Under the pieces are notes generated by a model. The model made no database searches. It was not told the DNA's origin and saw nothing but the letters and a program-made list of their open reading frames with translations. From Rhodotorula mucilaginosa (taxonomy: Eukaryota; Basidiomycota; Microbotryomycetes; Sporidiobolales; Sporidiobolaceae), in the NCBI GenBank assembly GCA_034406715.1, contig CP137872.1:620001-684000 (forward strand): a DNA stretch of 64,000 bases, written 5' to 3'. This document shows, one piece after another, positions 12,307 through 24,465 of the stretch. The first letter of the stretch is position 1, and each line of letters begins with the position of its first letter. Both the position numbers and the translations under genes were made by a program.

Positions 12307-13266
12307 AATCGTATCCCCACTGGAGTACAGTGAAGGGAGTCACTGCCCGCTTCGGCAACAGAGGAGAACGCCAAACGCTTAGAAACATGCCGCCCGCGCT
12401 CTTTATCCTCACGACTCTGTACGGACTCCCGCTTGGTGAGCTTCTACAGCTACCTTGACTCGCTGCCCGAGGAGCATGCTGACGCCCTGCACGGCGCATG
12501 CCTCGCAGAGCCGATACTCAAGCTGTTGCGCGGACGGAACATCGCAAGCGGCAACAAGCTGGAACAACGACTTATACACATGGTTTCTAGAGGCGATCCC
12601 CGCACATATACGCATATCTTAATGTTCTTTTCAACCCGCAAGTGTCCCTACTTGACTATCCAGCTGCAGTGGCAGAACGGGCCGGATTTTTTCCGTGACA
12701 CGTGCATCTTGGAGCATTTTCTGGTTGACAGGAGTCCTTCCCTGCACGCCCGGTTATTCGATTTGACAGAAGACAGGCATTTAATAGCCTTGCGCTGGGG
12801 TAACTAGCATGCAAGTGTGCGCTCTGTGCACGTTGCGCGAGGGTGACGAGGGGAAAAAACTGCGGAGCTCGCGCTGCGGGGTTGAGGCGCGGATGACGCT
12901 GCTGGCGAAAGGCGAAGAGACGCGGTTGCAATTGCGGCCGCGGCGAAGCTGCCTCGTTCTCGGACCGCGAGCCCCAGTCAACAGTCCTTGTTGCCTTCAG
13001 CCTATAACTTGGCAATCACCGTGAGTCCGAGCCGCCCCGTCGCTTCCCACGGCAGTGGTCGAGACCAACGATAGGGCGACCGGCCGAATCGATCATCTTT
13101 TCCAATTGTCGACGAGTTGGAATAAGCTTCCACTCGCTCGCTTACCCTCGACACGCAACCAAGTCCAGCTTGGAGACTATCAGAGCACCGTACTCACCTC
13201 TCGCAACCTCGCCCGACCTACCCGCAGACTTGCAGAGCCGGTTCGACTTACCGTTGCCCGCCCGCC
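12307..13266. other. intergenic region between CorA and TPS2 genes
   Basis: About 960 bp. A 124-codon open frame (12433-12807) exists but has no family motif, Kozak support or splice partner, so I do not call it. The 3' half must contain the TPS2 promoter and leader. Confidence 0.4.
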
Positions 13267-16200
13267 ATGACCGCCGCCGCTCCGCCATCCCTCGGCGCGC
13301 TGCCGCCGCACCTCACCCGCCCCGACGGCCCGACTCGCCTGAGCTCAAACTATGGCCACACTGTCTCACTGCTCGAGGAGAACCTGCCGGACGCCGAGGA
13401 ATGGGAACCGAGCAATGGCTCGCCCCCAATGACCCTCGACGAGATTGAGGAGGCGATTGGCAAATGGGAGGAAGACCTGCGATCCAAGGGCAGGGAAATC
13501 AGCGGACGAACCATGTGAGTACCCCTTTACTCTCTGATCCTGGTACGCTCGCTGCGCTGGCCACGCACGCACGCTCCTCGCACCGCTGCGCTCCCGGTCC
13601 GCAACTGCTCGCTTCGCGGAGTGATCGACAGCAGATCTGTCTCGACTGCGGATATTCGGCTCTGAACCTCGGCGTGCAGAATGGGAGACCAGTACACACG
13701 CGCTATAGACTGCCATAGGGACAATCACGCTGACGGATTTTCGCGGCTTCTCTTCTCTTCCTTGCACCGCCTCGCAGCGTCGTGACCCACTCGCTTCCCT
13801 GTAAGTGAGCTGCGCATGTCACCCAGAGTACCGGCAAACTGACTCGTACTCGCACACAGATGTCTGCACTCTGCACAAGACGGCGTCGCACTCGACAAAG
13901 CTTGACGACCACATCCTGCCTGATGCCGGCGAGGAGTCGGTTCTCGGTTCCGGTGCGACGACTCCCCTCGAGATGGGTCCCGGAGACCCTCTTTTGCGCA
14001 CCCGGGCTCTTCACTCGCCCACCTCGACCAACCTGCACGCCTCGAAGCACAAGATGCCGCCTTTGTCCTTCCCGGACCCGGCGAAATCGCTCAAGCCGTC
14101 TTTCCACCCGGCGCTGCCGCCTTCCAGGGCAGCGAGTCCGGCTCCTTCGCCGCTGCACGCTCCGACCGAGCTCCCACCCGATCTGCGTCACCGGACTCAC
14201 TCGCCGGACCCCGCCGCGATCCAGCAGCAGCAGCAGCACCGCTGGGTCTTGCACCCGCGTCGCGGCCACTCTGCCCTCAACGCGGGCTTGCGCTCCCTGA
14301 AGGACCGCCCTTTGCTCGTCGTCGGCAGGCCCGACGACCTCGTCAAGGCCGAGGGCGACCTTCTCGGCTCGAACGAGCTCAGCGACGATGCGAAGCGTGA
14401 CCTCGAGCAGGGACTCCGGAAAATGGCCGGCGCCAAGGAGCAAGGGATCGGTTGCGTCCCCGTCTGGCTCGACGACGCTCTGCACACCCGTGAGTCTGGA
14501 TTGGTTCCGAGAACGAAGCGACTTTCCGACACTGACGGACCCGCGCCTTTCCGCAGGTTTCTACGAGGGCATGTGCAAAGAGTACCTCTGGCCCATCTTC
14601 CACTACCTCTCCCTGCCGGACAACATCAGCAAGAAGACCGAGCAGGCCGCGTGGGAAGCGTACTACGAGACCAACCTCATCTACGCCAAGAAGGTCGCGA
14701 GCGTGTACAAGCCGGGCGACCTGATCTGGATCCACGACTACCACCTGCTGCTCGTCCCAGAGATGCTGCGCGAAATCCTCAAGGACCAGTCGCCGCACAT
14801 CTCGCTCTTCCTCCACTGCCCGTTCCCGTCTTCCGAGTTCTTCCGTTGCCTGCCGCGCCGGGAGGCTCTCCTCGACGGCATGCTCGGCTGCAACCTCGTC
14901 TGCTTCCAGGCGCACTCGTACGCCCGCCACTTCCTCTCTTCGTGCGTGCGCGTCAACGGCTACGAGGCGCGTCTGGGCGGCGTCGACGTCAAAGGCCGTG
15001 TGGTTCACCTCGCGCACTGCCCGATCGGTATCGACGTCGACAACGTCGAACACGATCGGACCCAGCCGGGCGTTGCGCCCAAGATTGAGGCACTCCGTCG
15101 CGTGTACGCCGGCAAGAAGATCATCGTCGGTCGCGACAAGCTCGACCCGACCAAGGGTGTCTTGCCGAAACTTCGCGCGTTCGAGCGGTTCTTGCACGAC
15201 TACCCCGAGTGGGCCGACAAGGTCGTCCTGATGCAGGTCACCTCGCCGTCGCCCGGTGACTCGCCCGCGCTCGCAGCCAAGGTGGGAGAACTGGTCGACC
15301 AGATCAACGGCACGTACGGATCGCTCGAGTTCCAGCCGGTGCACCACTACCACCAGACCATCGAACGCGACGAGTACTTTGCGCTGCTCACGGTCGCCGA
15401 CCTCGCCCTGATTACCTCTCGTCGTGACGGCATGAACACGACTGCGTGAGTTTCCAGTCCCCTTGATATCCCACCTCCCCTCTGTGATATTCGAAAGGCT
15501 CACAGCTTTTGTCTCTTTTCACTCGCAGCATGGAGTACGTCATCTGCCAGGCCGAAGCCAAGGGCCCCCTCATCGTCTCCGAGTTCACCGGCGTCTCGTC
15601 TGTCCTGAGCAAGGCGGTCAAGATCAACCCGTGGGACCTCGGCGGCGTCGCTCGCGCTATCGATTCGTGCCTCAAGATGCCACTCGAGGAGCGCGAGGCT
15701 CGTCACAACGTCCTGTACCGGGCCGTCAAGAGCCAGACCGCGTCGGTTTGGGCCCACGCCAACATCCTCAAGCTGCTCGAGTCGTTGCAGGGCGAGCAGG
15801 CCACGCAAAACACTCCCTTGCTCGATGAAGAGGCCGTCGTCACCAAGTACGCGGCGGCCAAGCGTCGCCTCCTCATGTTCGACTACGACGGCACCCTCAC
15901 TCCGATCGTCAAGGACCCATCTGCCGCGACGCCCTCCGAGGGCCTGCTCAAGTCGCTCGAGGTTCTCGCTGCCGACCCGCGAAACATCGTCTACATCATC
16001 TCGGGCCGCGACGGCGCGTTCCTCGAAGAGCACCTCGGCCACATCCCGAATCTCGGAATGTCTGCCGAGCACGGGTGCTTCCTCCGCGCTCCGGGTCAGT
16101 CGAAGTGGACCAGTCTCACGGACGAGCTCGACATGGACTGGAAGAAGGATGTCACGCGCATCTTCCGCTGTGAGTCACACGCGCGTTCTCTCGTCTCACT

Positions 16201-16986
16201 TTGCTGGTTCAGCACCTGACGATGGGATCCTGCGCACAGACTACGAGGCACGAACTCAGGGCGCCTTTGTCGAAAAGAAGGTCTCGAGTGTGACGTTCCA
16301 CTACCGCAACGCCGACCCGGTGTTCGGCCTCTTCCAGGCCAAGGAGTGCCAGGCAATGCTTGAGAGCATGCAGGAGTCTCTGCCGATCGACGTTCTTGTC
16401 GTAAGTCTTGGCTTTGCGTCTCGAAGCCTCTTAATCTCCAGCCGCTGACGCTTTCCTTCCCCGTCTCACAGGGCAAGAAGAACGTCGAAGTCCGTCCGGC
16501 TCACACCAACAAGGGCGAGATCGTCCGACGATTGCTGTACCAGCACCCGGACGCCGAGTTCTGCATGTGCGCCGGCGACGACAAGACGGACGAGGACATG
16601 TTCCACTCGATGGCGCGCATCTTCTCCAACAGCACCCCTGGCGGCGGGCCGACTCTGGTTCACCCGCCGGCGTCGTTCTCGACTTTCCCCTCGCTCGCTC
16701 GCGCCGTCAAGGAGGAGGACGACGAGGGTGCCCTGCCCGAAGACCTCTCGCAGCCGGTCGAGTCGCACCTCGACCCGAGTGCGACTTTCATGATCGCCAT
16801 CGAGGCCCTCGAGACTGCCGGCGCCAAGATGACCATGGCGAACGCCGTGCTCGAGAGGTGAGCTACTTCCCCTTGGCGGTTCTACATTTGTTTCGTAATG
16901 TTGCTGACCGCCCCTTTTTCACCCGTAGCCCGACCGCCTTGATTGCGCTTCTCGGACGCCTGGCCGACATCTCCCGGAAGGCATAA
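13267..16986 (+). CDS. TPS2: trehalose-6-phosphate phosphatase with synthase-like domain
   Basis: Converts trehalose-6-phosphate to trehalose in the cytosolic trehalose synthase complex. Exons 13267-13514, 13778-13800 (23 nt), 13860-14489, 14557-15445, 15529-16169, 16240-16400, 16472-16857 and 16929-16986 total 3036 nt, or 1011 residues. A GT20 synthase-like domain (about residues 230-640) shows HDYHLLLVP, GRDKLDPTKGV and TSRRDGMNTTAMEY; GRDKLD and NTTAMEY are the Tps2 versions rather than those of Tps1. The HAD phosphatase domain follows with FDYDGTLTP (about residue 715), SGRDGAFLE and GDDKTDEDMF (about residue 899), giving a complete catalytic set. A low-complexity insert with a Gln run lies around residues 150-220. 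Confidence 0.93.
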
Positions 16987-17133
16987 CGACCCAATGCAGC
17001 GCTCTCTGGACATGTAAAAAGTCTCCTTTCTCCGTATACACATGGACGATCCAACTAGCTCATCGATGGGCGAAAAAACCTTCTTGTGCAAAGCATAGAT
17101 TTACGAACAACAGAGGAGTATGACCAGAGGACT

Positions 17134-20100
17134 CTATACTACAGCGAGTTCAGCGAGGACTCTATCCACCGCTGCGGACCAGACTTGGCTTTTGGCTGGG
17201 TCGGTGTTCTGCAAGGCTCGCCGGAGCGGTTCCCCGAGGCGGTGGCCCAGCACCGATCTTCGCGCGGGATCGTTCGACGCCGCCGGAGCGAGGGTGAGGA
17301 GCAAGTTGGCGGCGTTGCTGAGCATCTCGGGCGGGATTGAAGACGAGTCGGCTCTTGCAAAGAGACCGGCGATCACGTCTGCCGCCGATGCCGGTCCCGC
17401 TTTGTTCTCGTTGCTCGGTACCGGATCAAGCGAGGGTTGATCGAGGTCGACGTCGCCGGCGACAGGCTGGCCGCGCGACGCCAGCGAAGCGAGGAGACCG
17501 TCGAGTACCAGAGAGGCTGTCGCGCAGTTAATCATGCGTCAGCAAGAAGTAAGCATGGAGGTGGTCTGACATAGTCTTACCAGTTGACAAGTTCCGAGAT
17601 GCCAAGAGAGCAAGTGCCACCATGCCCTCGTTCACGAGCATCGGATGCTGCGAGCTATTGCGGACCAGCTCGGCGACAATTCCGACGACATCCGTCCGGC
17701 TCAGCCTGTTCTGCGCTACGCCGACCGCATCTTCGTGCGCAGTCGTCGTCGAGCTATGTGTCGCAGGGCCGAACAGAGTCCGGACGGCGTTCACCAGGAC
17801 TCGAGCGGATTCAGACCGCAGCCGCAGGTCGTCAACTCTTTGAGCGATACCGACGACGAGATCGATAGGAGCGGGAACCGTTTCTTGCGCTGGGGAGCGC
17901 GCTTGTACTTGTGTCTCGGCACCAAAGAGCTCGAGCACGTTGCGAACTGCTTGCGAAACTCGGTCAGCACGAGGACACCTGCAAGTGCAACCGAAAAATC
18001 GAACGCACCGCTCGGGTAGGACAGGTGCTTCAGCAGCCCGATGACTGCCAGTTGAAGAGGCTGAACTACGTCGAGTTCGGCACGGAGGAGTTGCGCGAGC
18101 ACGAGGGTTACGCCGGTGTCGCCAATCACCTCGCGATTCGCGACTGCAGTAAGGACTTGGTAAGTCCGTCATGTGCGGGAAGTCTCTGATAACGTCTGTA
18201 GCCTTACCCGGTATAGCCAAATGCCGCAACAGGCTGACGACTCCGAAGAGGATCTGCGTCGTTTCTCCCGGACGGCCGGTTTTCCCGATGGCGCCTTCCA
18301 CCCGGGCTCGAACGATGTCGGCGAGCGGTTCGGCGATAGCGTAATCGCGTACGAGCGAGAGAGTGTATTCATCTGTAGTGACGAGGTGATCAGGCCTCCT
18401 GAGTCCGCGCAGCCCGTTACATCCCGATCGGCGCACCTTTCCGCCCGAGCGAGGCGAGCATGTGCGCCGCGCAGATCAACAGGTCCTCTCGTCCAGAGTC
18501 GACGTCGGCAACATGAAGCCACTTCACCAGTCGCTCAACGAGCCAGCTTCGCGACTCTGCGCCTCCTTCCACACCGGTTTCGACTCGCGTCTCGGTCCAG
18601 AGTCGCCTCATCACCTCATCCGAATTCGGCGCCTCGACGACGGCTCGTACAATGGACGCCTTGATCGCCGAAAAGGCCTTCTCGATCCGGACGGTGTCGT
18701 CAGACCCTTCCAGCCAGTAGCTGGGAGTCTTGGCGGATTCGATAAAGTCGAGCAGGCGTCCGAGGAGCGAGTTCGGCGAGGCTGACGAGCTCGCATCTTC
18801 AGTCGAAAAGGCGAGTGCCACTTTGGCTTCTTCTGATTCGAGGACGATGCCTTCGAGTAGAGACGCTGAGATGGTGAGGAGCTCGATGTCGGTGTCGATC
18901 CAGTCCTCGGCCTCTTCCGGTTCGATCGTCGGCAGAGAGGCATCGTCGCGATGATGCAGGTCGAGTACAGAAGACGCGAGAATAGTAACTCCGATAGCGG
19001 GGAAGGCTTGTTTATCTGTCGGGTGCTCGAACGTCAGTAAAGTCTGCTCAGGGGAGAAGCGGGCTCCACGGCACCCACCTTCAGACAACACGTCCTCCAG
19101 CACGTTGGCTGCCCATCGGACCGCAGTCGAAGCCACGTCTTGATATTCATCGGAGCCGCTCGTGGACCATTCCCCAATCCGGTAAAGCGGCTGAATCCTC
19201 CTCGACGAGCCTTGACGAAAATCGAGCAAGGCGAGAAGAGGCCGCAGAACTTCTTTGCGCGCAAGTTCTCGTCTCATCGGATCTGAAGAGCGAGAAGTCG
19301 AGGTGAGGATACGACTCCGACGCGAGCTCATTGAGACCCTGCGTACCGAATTTCAAGGACGAATTGAGAAAAGCGCCGGTCGCTGCTCGGACGAACTTGA
19401 TCTCGGCGAGAGACAGGCTCCGCGAAGGCGTTGACGGGGCATGCGCAGGCTTGATATTGTCGCATTCTAGCATGATTGCGAGCAAGCGGGCGACGGCGAG
19501 AGGGATGCCGGCATCGAGAGTTCTTTGCCGGTTTTCGTCTGGTCAAAGAAAGCATCAGCGCCGTGCTGGTAAGCCAGCGGCTCAACTCTCCGCCTTACCA
19601 TGCTCGAAGCACATGTTTCCGACCACCCTGACGAGCTCCGTCTGCGCGCGCAGGGGGACATCCTCGACGTCCTCCGTGACCGCCTGCTGCTCCTGCCGCA
19701 GAGCGACCAATCGACGGAGTAATACACCGCAGGCAACGAGCGCGCCCTTCTCGCCAACTGCGCCCCGCAACTCTTCTGCGAATATTCTCGATCGAATCAG
19801 CTGGGCCGCAGAGCACGAGAGACGAGATGCTGACGGACCTGACCGCAGACTGTCAGCCAACGTCTTTCCTGCTGTCGCAACCTCGAGCCAGTCGGATTCG
19901 CTCGAAGCTCCCTTGTCGGCGTGCTGTTTCAATACAGCGATTGCTCCTGCCATCGGATCGGAAAGAGCTGTTTGCGTGAAGTGGATCAGCGGTGCGAGCG
20001 AGCGGACGAGGCCGTGGGGCGGCGCGGAGCTGCTCCTGGTCAACAAGAGTGCGCAGCTCTTGGAGGAAGGCCGTAAACACGCACAGGTAATATCCTCAAG

Positions 20101-20223
20101 CACTGCCATCCTGCCTTCCGTCGCCGAGAATCTCTGTCTGAGCGAGCCCTGCGTTGGCACGCGCAAAGCCGCCTCATCAGCACAACAACGGAGAAGAAAA
20201 CTTTGCATGCTTTGCAGGTCCAT
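17134..20223 (-). CDS. armadillo-repeat protein, SmgGDS/RAP1GDS1-like
   Basis: Probable armadillo-repeat chaperone/exchange-factor-like protein for small GTPases. Exons on the minus strand are 19599-20223, 19347-19538, 19079-19282, 18437-19006, 18208-18372, 18009-18155, 17581-17946 and 17134-17516, totalling 2652 nt or 883 residues. All seven introns are phase 1. ELVRVVGNMCFEHDENRQR followed by LDAGIPLAVARLL and NSSLKFDPMRREL matches the conserved repeat pattern of SmgGDS/vimar proteins as I remember it. Further Leu/Ala-rich helical repeats (LQLAVIGLLKHLSYPS, MVALALLASRNLSTG) continue to the C-terminus. The start is uncertain: ATGs at 20223, 20208 and 20109 are in frame. It is longer than animal SmgGDS (about 600 residues), so another ARM family remains possible. 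Confidence 0.6.
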
Positions 20224-20318
20224 GAACCAAGGACACGATACATCGGAATGCGCTCCCTCGAAGCCTAAGACTGATGAGAAACGCAAAGGATTCGCGGAAG
20301 GATAAGTCCGCGGCGCAG

Positions 20319-21782
20319 CTACAGCTTTCCCTTGAGCTTCTCCTCCTTGTCCGCTTCCGCAGTCTTTTTCCTCCGCCAGTTCCGCCTGAACTCGATCCAT
20401 CTCGGGTCCTGCATCGCTCGAAGGATCAGTTGTCTCTGCGACATCTGACCGGGAGCCTTGAGCTTAAAGTCCGGCTGTCGGCGGCTGCGCAAGGGGGCAA
20501 ACAAGTCAGTCGTTGATCGTGGCTTGTCGACAGCCTAATGGCGATAGGTGGATCGTAGGGACTCACTATGCAATCATGGCGACGTGGATCAGAATCTCTG
20601 CCGTCAAGCCCACGATCGGTTGCGGATCCGCCTCGAACGCGTGGTAGCGATGCTTGGTCCCATCGAACCAGGGGTAATCCTCGATCGTCAAGTAGGGCAC
20701 GAGCCCTTGTTCGACTCGAGCGGGAGGCGGGCGGTGGAAGATTGGAGCGTGCGGGTCTGCAGTCAGGAACGCTTCGAGCGGGAACGAGAAGAGCTCGGCG
20801 ACTTCGTCCCGATTCAGGTCCGGCTGGCGGCGGCGGCAATTATGTCAGGCCCAATGGTTAGCTAGGCGTACGATGCGCTTTCGAGCACCAGGTAAAAGGG
20901 CGTACCCGTATTGAGTAGTCCAGATTGAAGCAGACCACCGGCGTGACGAGCATCATTGACCGTGCCAAGAAGGGAGGCAGGGTCGTCAAGTACCGTATCC
21001 GGGTCGTGTCGATCGGCAGGCCGACTTCTTCGAAGGCTGTTGCAGGAGGACATCACTACTTCAGCCTTTCGGGTATCGCAGCGACGTTGGACGCTGTATG
21101 ACTGACCTTCTCTTCTCGCGGTTGCCTCGAGGTTGATGTCTGGGCAAGGAGGAAACTCTTGTTAGAGCATGGCGAGGTTCGGGGCGAGGGAAGAGCTGGT
21201 GAAGTACCCTCGTCGTCCATCTTGCCGCCCGGCAAAGCAACTGCGCACGATGTAACATCGTCAGGAATCCTCCATCGTTGGATTCTTCTCCTGGCCGCAG
21301 TCCCCACCTTGTCCGGGCTACCGACAAGAGACGAAAGTGAGCGACTCTGTCTCACAAGCTCTCACAACACCAAGACGTGCTCACATATGTTCGGAGTGTG
21401 TGACTGCGCGTCGAGAGGAGGACGTTGAGGTTCTCTCCTGAGCGCGAACCAAACAAAACGACGAGCACGGCGGAGCGTCCCTCCGGAAACGGATCTGCAG
21501 AGAGTATCGTCACAATGATGAGTCTTCTACCTCTGGACGGAGGACATTACTGTGCTTACAAGGGTCCGGCGGTGGCTTGTACCTCGCGAGATTGGCGATC
21601 GCTTTCAGGCTCTTGTCGGACAGCGGTTCGATCGACGACAGCGCGGTCTCGAACGCTTCCGGATCGTCGAGCAGTTCGCCCTCGCTGTAGGTCCCCAGTT
21701 CTTCTGCCGATGTCTGCAGTGCGGGAACTCGAGGCGTTGACGGTGACCGGGGGACGAATGGCCGGCTACGAGGAATAGGCAT
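20319..21782 (-). CDS. PCD1: Nudix hydrolase, coenzyme A diphosphatase type
   Basis: Predicted CoA/acyl-CoA diphosphatase. Exons on the minus strand are 21560-21782, 21385-21494, 21308-21317 (10 nt), 21208-21240, 21107-21139, 20906-21036, 20567-20823 and 20319-20484, totalling 963 nt or 320 residues. LLSTRSHTLRTYPGQVALPGGK is split over exons and matches the UPF0035/CoA-Nudix signature, followed by the Nudix helix ARREAFEEVGLP. The 10-nt exon supplies the Pro-Gly-Gln of that signature. Downstream NPDEVA-like (NRDEVAELF) and WFDGTKHRYHAF segments also fit. The C-terminus is Lys-Gly-Lys-Leu, resembling a weak peroxisomal PTS1. The frame is open to an upstream ATG at 22175, so an N-terminal extension is possible; 21782 is the conservative start. 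Confidence 0.82.
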
Positions 21783-22282
21783 GATGGGCGCTGGAAGGAT
21801 AATCCGAGCCGGAGCTTCTCTGGCGGTGAGATGTTTTCGGTGCTTTGTCGAGTCTTTTGCCGGCCAGAGAGTCGAGAAAAGAGATAGCCGGAGCGAGGGG
21901 CGAGGGTGATGTGGGGCAAGCAGGAGAGACGGTCCGCGGGTGAGGGGCGGCGACAACAGTGCGTGCGGCGTGGCAAGGTCTTGAGCGCCTCTGCCGAGTC
22001 GTTCAGAGTCGTACAGAGTCGTCTTCTGTATGATCGCTGCGTAGATGTCGCTTGCTGATGACGCTCCGAGCCGGTTGCCGGCAACCTCGACGGGAGCAGC
22101 TCGAGAGTAGAAACCTCTCCGGAGAACGTCGGTCGAGTGGGTAGGGGAATCTGTTGCCCTCAAGGATGGTCTCACGTCAAGCTATATGCTCCACCGGTTG
22201 ACGTCGAGCGTGTAGAGGGTGGTCAGAGGTCAACAAGAGCGATGTCGCTTCCGCGTCAACTGCTCGACTCTTGCGCTACACC
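21783..22282. promoter_or_regulatory. divergent intergenic region, Nudix and NSRP1-like genes
   Basis: About 500 bp between two divergently transcribed genes, so it should carry both promoters. The minus strand is open in the Nudix frame up to 22175, so part of it may instead be Nudix coding sequence. No defined element is identified. Confidence 0.4.
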
Positions 22283-23575
22283 ATGTCGGGTCCAACCAAG
22301 CTATCGTTCGGTCTGAACAAGGCACAGCTCCCTCGACAACCCGTCAAGCGAGCGGTCCCGGGGAAGAGCGCGTTCGGAGCTGGTGCCGACGACGACGACG
22401 ACGAACCGCTCCAGCTGCCGGCTCACCTCGACACGGCAAAGGCCAAGAACAGGCCGGGTGTGTCGACGGCCACTCTGTCCAAGGCGAAAAGAGCCCAGCA
22501 GCAGGCCGAGGTCGAACTCGACAAGAGCGTGTACGAGTATGACGAGGTTTACGACAACATGAAGGCGGCCCAGCAGTCGGTCCAGGAGGCCAGGAAACAG
22601 GAATCCACAGACAGAAAGGTGAGTGTTCTGGGCGCAAGGCCTCCGAGCGAAGAGTACCAGATCTCTGACGCGTCGTGACGAACAGCCGAAATACATCAAC
22701 CGCCTCCTCGAGACGGCAGAACTCCGCAAGCAGGACCGACTCCGCGCCGAGGACAAGATGATTGCGCGCGAACGAGAACGCGAAGGCGACGAGTTCGCAG
22801 ACAAGGACCAGTTTGTCACGCCGGCGTACCTCGCGCAGCAGGAAGAACTGCGCAAGATTGAAGAGGAGGAAAAGAAACGAGAAGGTATGGCCTTCGACCG
22901 CTACAGACATGCACGATCTGGTGGGCTCATCATAAGGATTGACCTGCAGAGGCGGAACGGGCCAAGAAGGGTGCGGGCATGACTTCGTTCTTGAAGAACT
23001 ACCTCGATTCGACCGAGGCTGTTCACGCCGCCGCCGTCGCCGCGACTTCGACCGATGCGCCCAGAGTCGCTCTCGGACCGCAACGGCCGACCGAGAAGGA
23101 AAAGACGGACGCCGAGCTCGCGGCCGAAGTCGAGGCGCAGACGGGTCGCAAGATCGAGATCAACGACGAGGGCGAGATTGTCGACCGGCGGCAACTCATG
23201 GCCGGCGGGCTCAACCTTGTCAAACCCAAGACCACTTCGGGTTTCGCTGTCCCCATCTCGGCACGGACGGCACCCAAATCCGACCGCGACCGGTCCGATC
23301 CAAACGGCGGCCACTCGACCGAGTCGCTCCTGCATCCGGGCCTCTCTGCCGCCGAACGGGCCCGCCAATCCCGCGAGCGGCACTCTCGCGAAGTCGAGCG
23401 GCAGATGCTCGCGCTCGAGGAGAAGCGGAAACGAGAAGCCGACGAGGCGCTTGAGCAAAAGGTGCAGAAAGTCGCCAAGAGGAACGACGACGACCGGGTC
23501 GCGCAGTTGAAGAAGGCGGCCGAGGAGCGGCGGAAGAAGAGGCTCGAGGAGGCGGCCAAGCAGGCGACTCCATGA
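22283..23575 (+). CDS. NSRP1/CCDC55-like nuclear speckle splicing factor
   Basis: Predicted splicing-associated nuclear protein. Exons 22283-22618, 22686-22884 and 22950-23575 total 1161 nt or 386 residues. LSFGLNK near the N-terminus, then VYEYDEVYDNMK, and a charged coiled coil (KYINRLLETAELRKQDRLRAEDKM and neighbours, about residues 113-185) match the conserved DUF2040 domain. MTSFLKNYLD follows. The C-terminal third is Glu/Arg/Lys-rich and helical, ending in an Ala/Glu/Arg coiled coil. The ATG at 22283 opens MSGPTKLSFG, the expected family start. Introns are short with consensus donors. Confidence 0.85.
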
Positions 23576-23728
23576 TGGTGTGTGTTCTCCCGCGTTCGCC
23601 GTGTCTGTATATGTCCCGCCGTCTGCTTGTTGTAGTTTCTTTTCCCTGCATCGCCGCCCAGTCTGTCGGTCTGTTTCTTCGCGACCACCCTCCCGTGCGC
23701 GCGCGCACCCTGCCCGCTTTCAGACGCC

Positions 23729-24465
23729 ATGCGTGGCAAGACATGTGTCCTAACTGTCGGCAGCACGCGGTTCGATCCGCTCGTGCACGCGTTCCTTTCC
23801 GCGGACTCGCTCGCCTCGCTAGCAGCACTCGGGATCACAACGGTCGTCGCGCAAGTCGGCAACAGTACGCTCCCGAAAGGCTACAAGGAGGGCTCTACGA
23901 CGCTACCACAAGGCTTGGAGCTGCACGTCTTGAGGTTCGCGACCGACTTGGAGGAACAGGTGGGGCAGACCGATCTCGTCGTTAGTCATGCAGGTACGCA
24001 GAGCATAGCCCGCACCCCATGCCTCGATAGATCTGCCGAGCCTGCGAGGAGCTTATCTTGTTATCTTTCACTTGCGTACAGGCGCTGGCTCGATCCTCTC
24101 CTTTTTGCGACCTCTCGGCAGCTCTGCCAGTCCCGCCACTCGCCCGGTCTCTGATCGAACCCTCGTACTCGTTCCCAACTCGACTCTGATGGATTCGCAC
24201 CAGTCCGACCTGGCCGAAGAGATGAACCGGAAAGGCTGGGCGACCGTGTGCTGGTCGACAGAGTGCGCAGTCCTTTTTCCTCTCTCTCTTGAACAAGGCG
24301 ACGTGACTGATGCAGATTGATTGCATAGCGAACTTGCCATGACGCTCCGGGGGCTGGCTGCCAAGAAACAGGCTCATGGCGATACAAACAGCGATTCCCA
24401 GGCTCAGGTAGACGCAGGCAAAGTTCAGCGGATCCTCGACGAGGTACTCGGATACGCTCCCTGAA
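23729..24465 (+). CDS. ALG13: ALG13, catalytic subunit of UDP-GlcNAc transferase
   Basis: Adds the second GlcNAc of the N-glycan lipid precursor, recruited to the ER by Alg14. Exons 23729-23993, 24082-24261 and about 24329-24465. The start MRGKTCVLTVGSTRFDPL, then VVAQVGN, SHAGAGSILSFL and VPNSTLMDSHQSDLAEEM are classic Alg13 signatures (GT28 C-domain fold). The last exon has a frame problem. Read from the acceptor at 24328 it gives DELAMTLRGLAAK, but the Alg13-like ending VQRILDEVLGYAP with stop 24463-24465 is one frame away, the switch falling near 24408-24423. Without the shift the frame runs to a stop at 24509-24511. Either a base is wrong, an unrecognised splice exists, or the C-terminus is atypical. 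Identity is secure; the 3' end is not. Confidence 0.8.

Noticed and set aside
12433-12807. 124-codon open frame downstream of the CorA gene
   Set aside because: No motif, no codon-use or start-context support, and no splice partner; open frames of this length arise by chance in GC-rich DNA.
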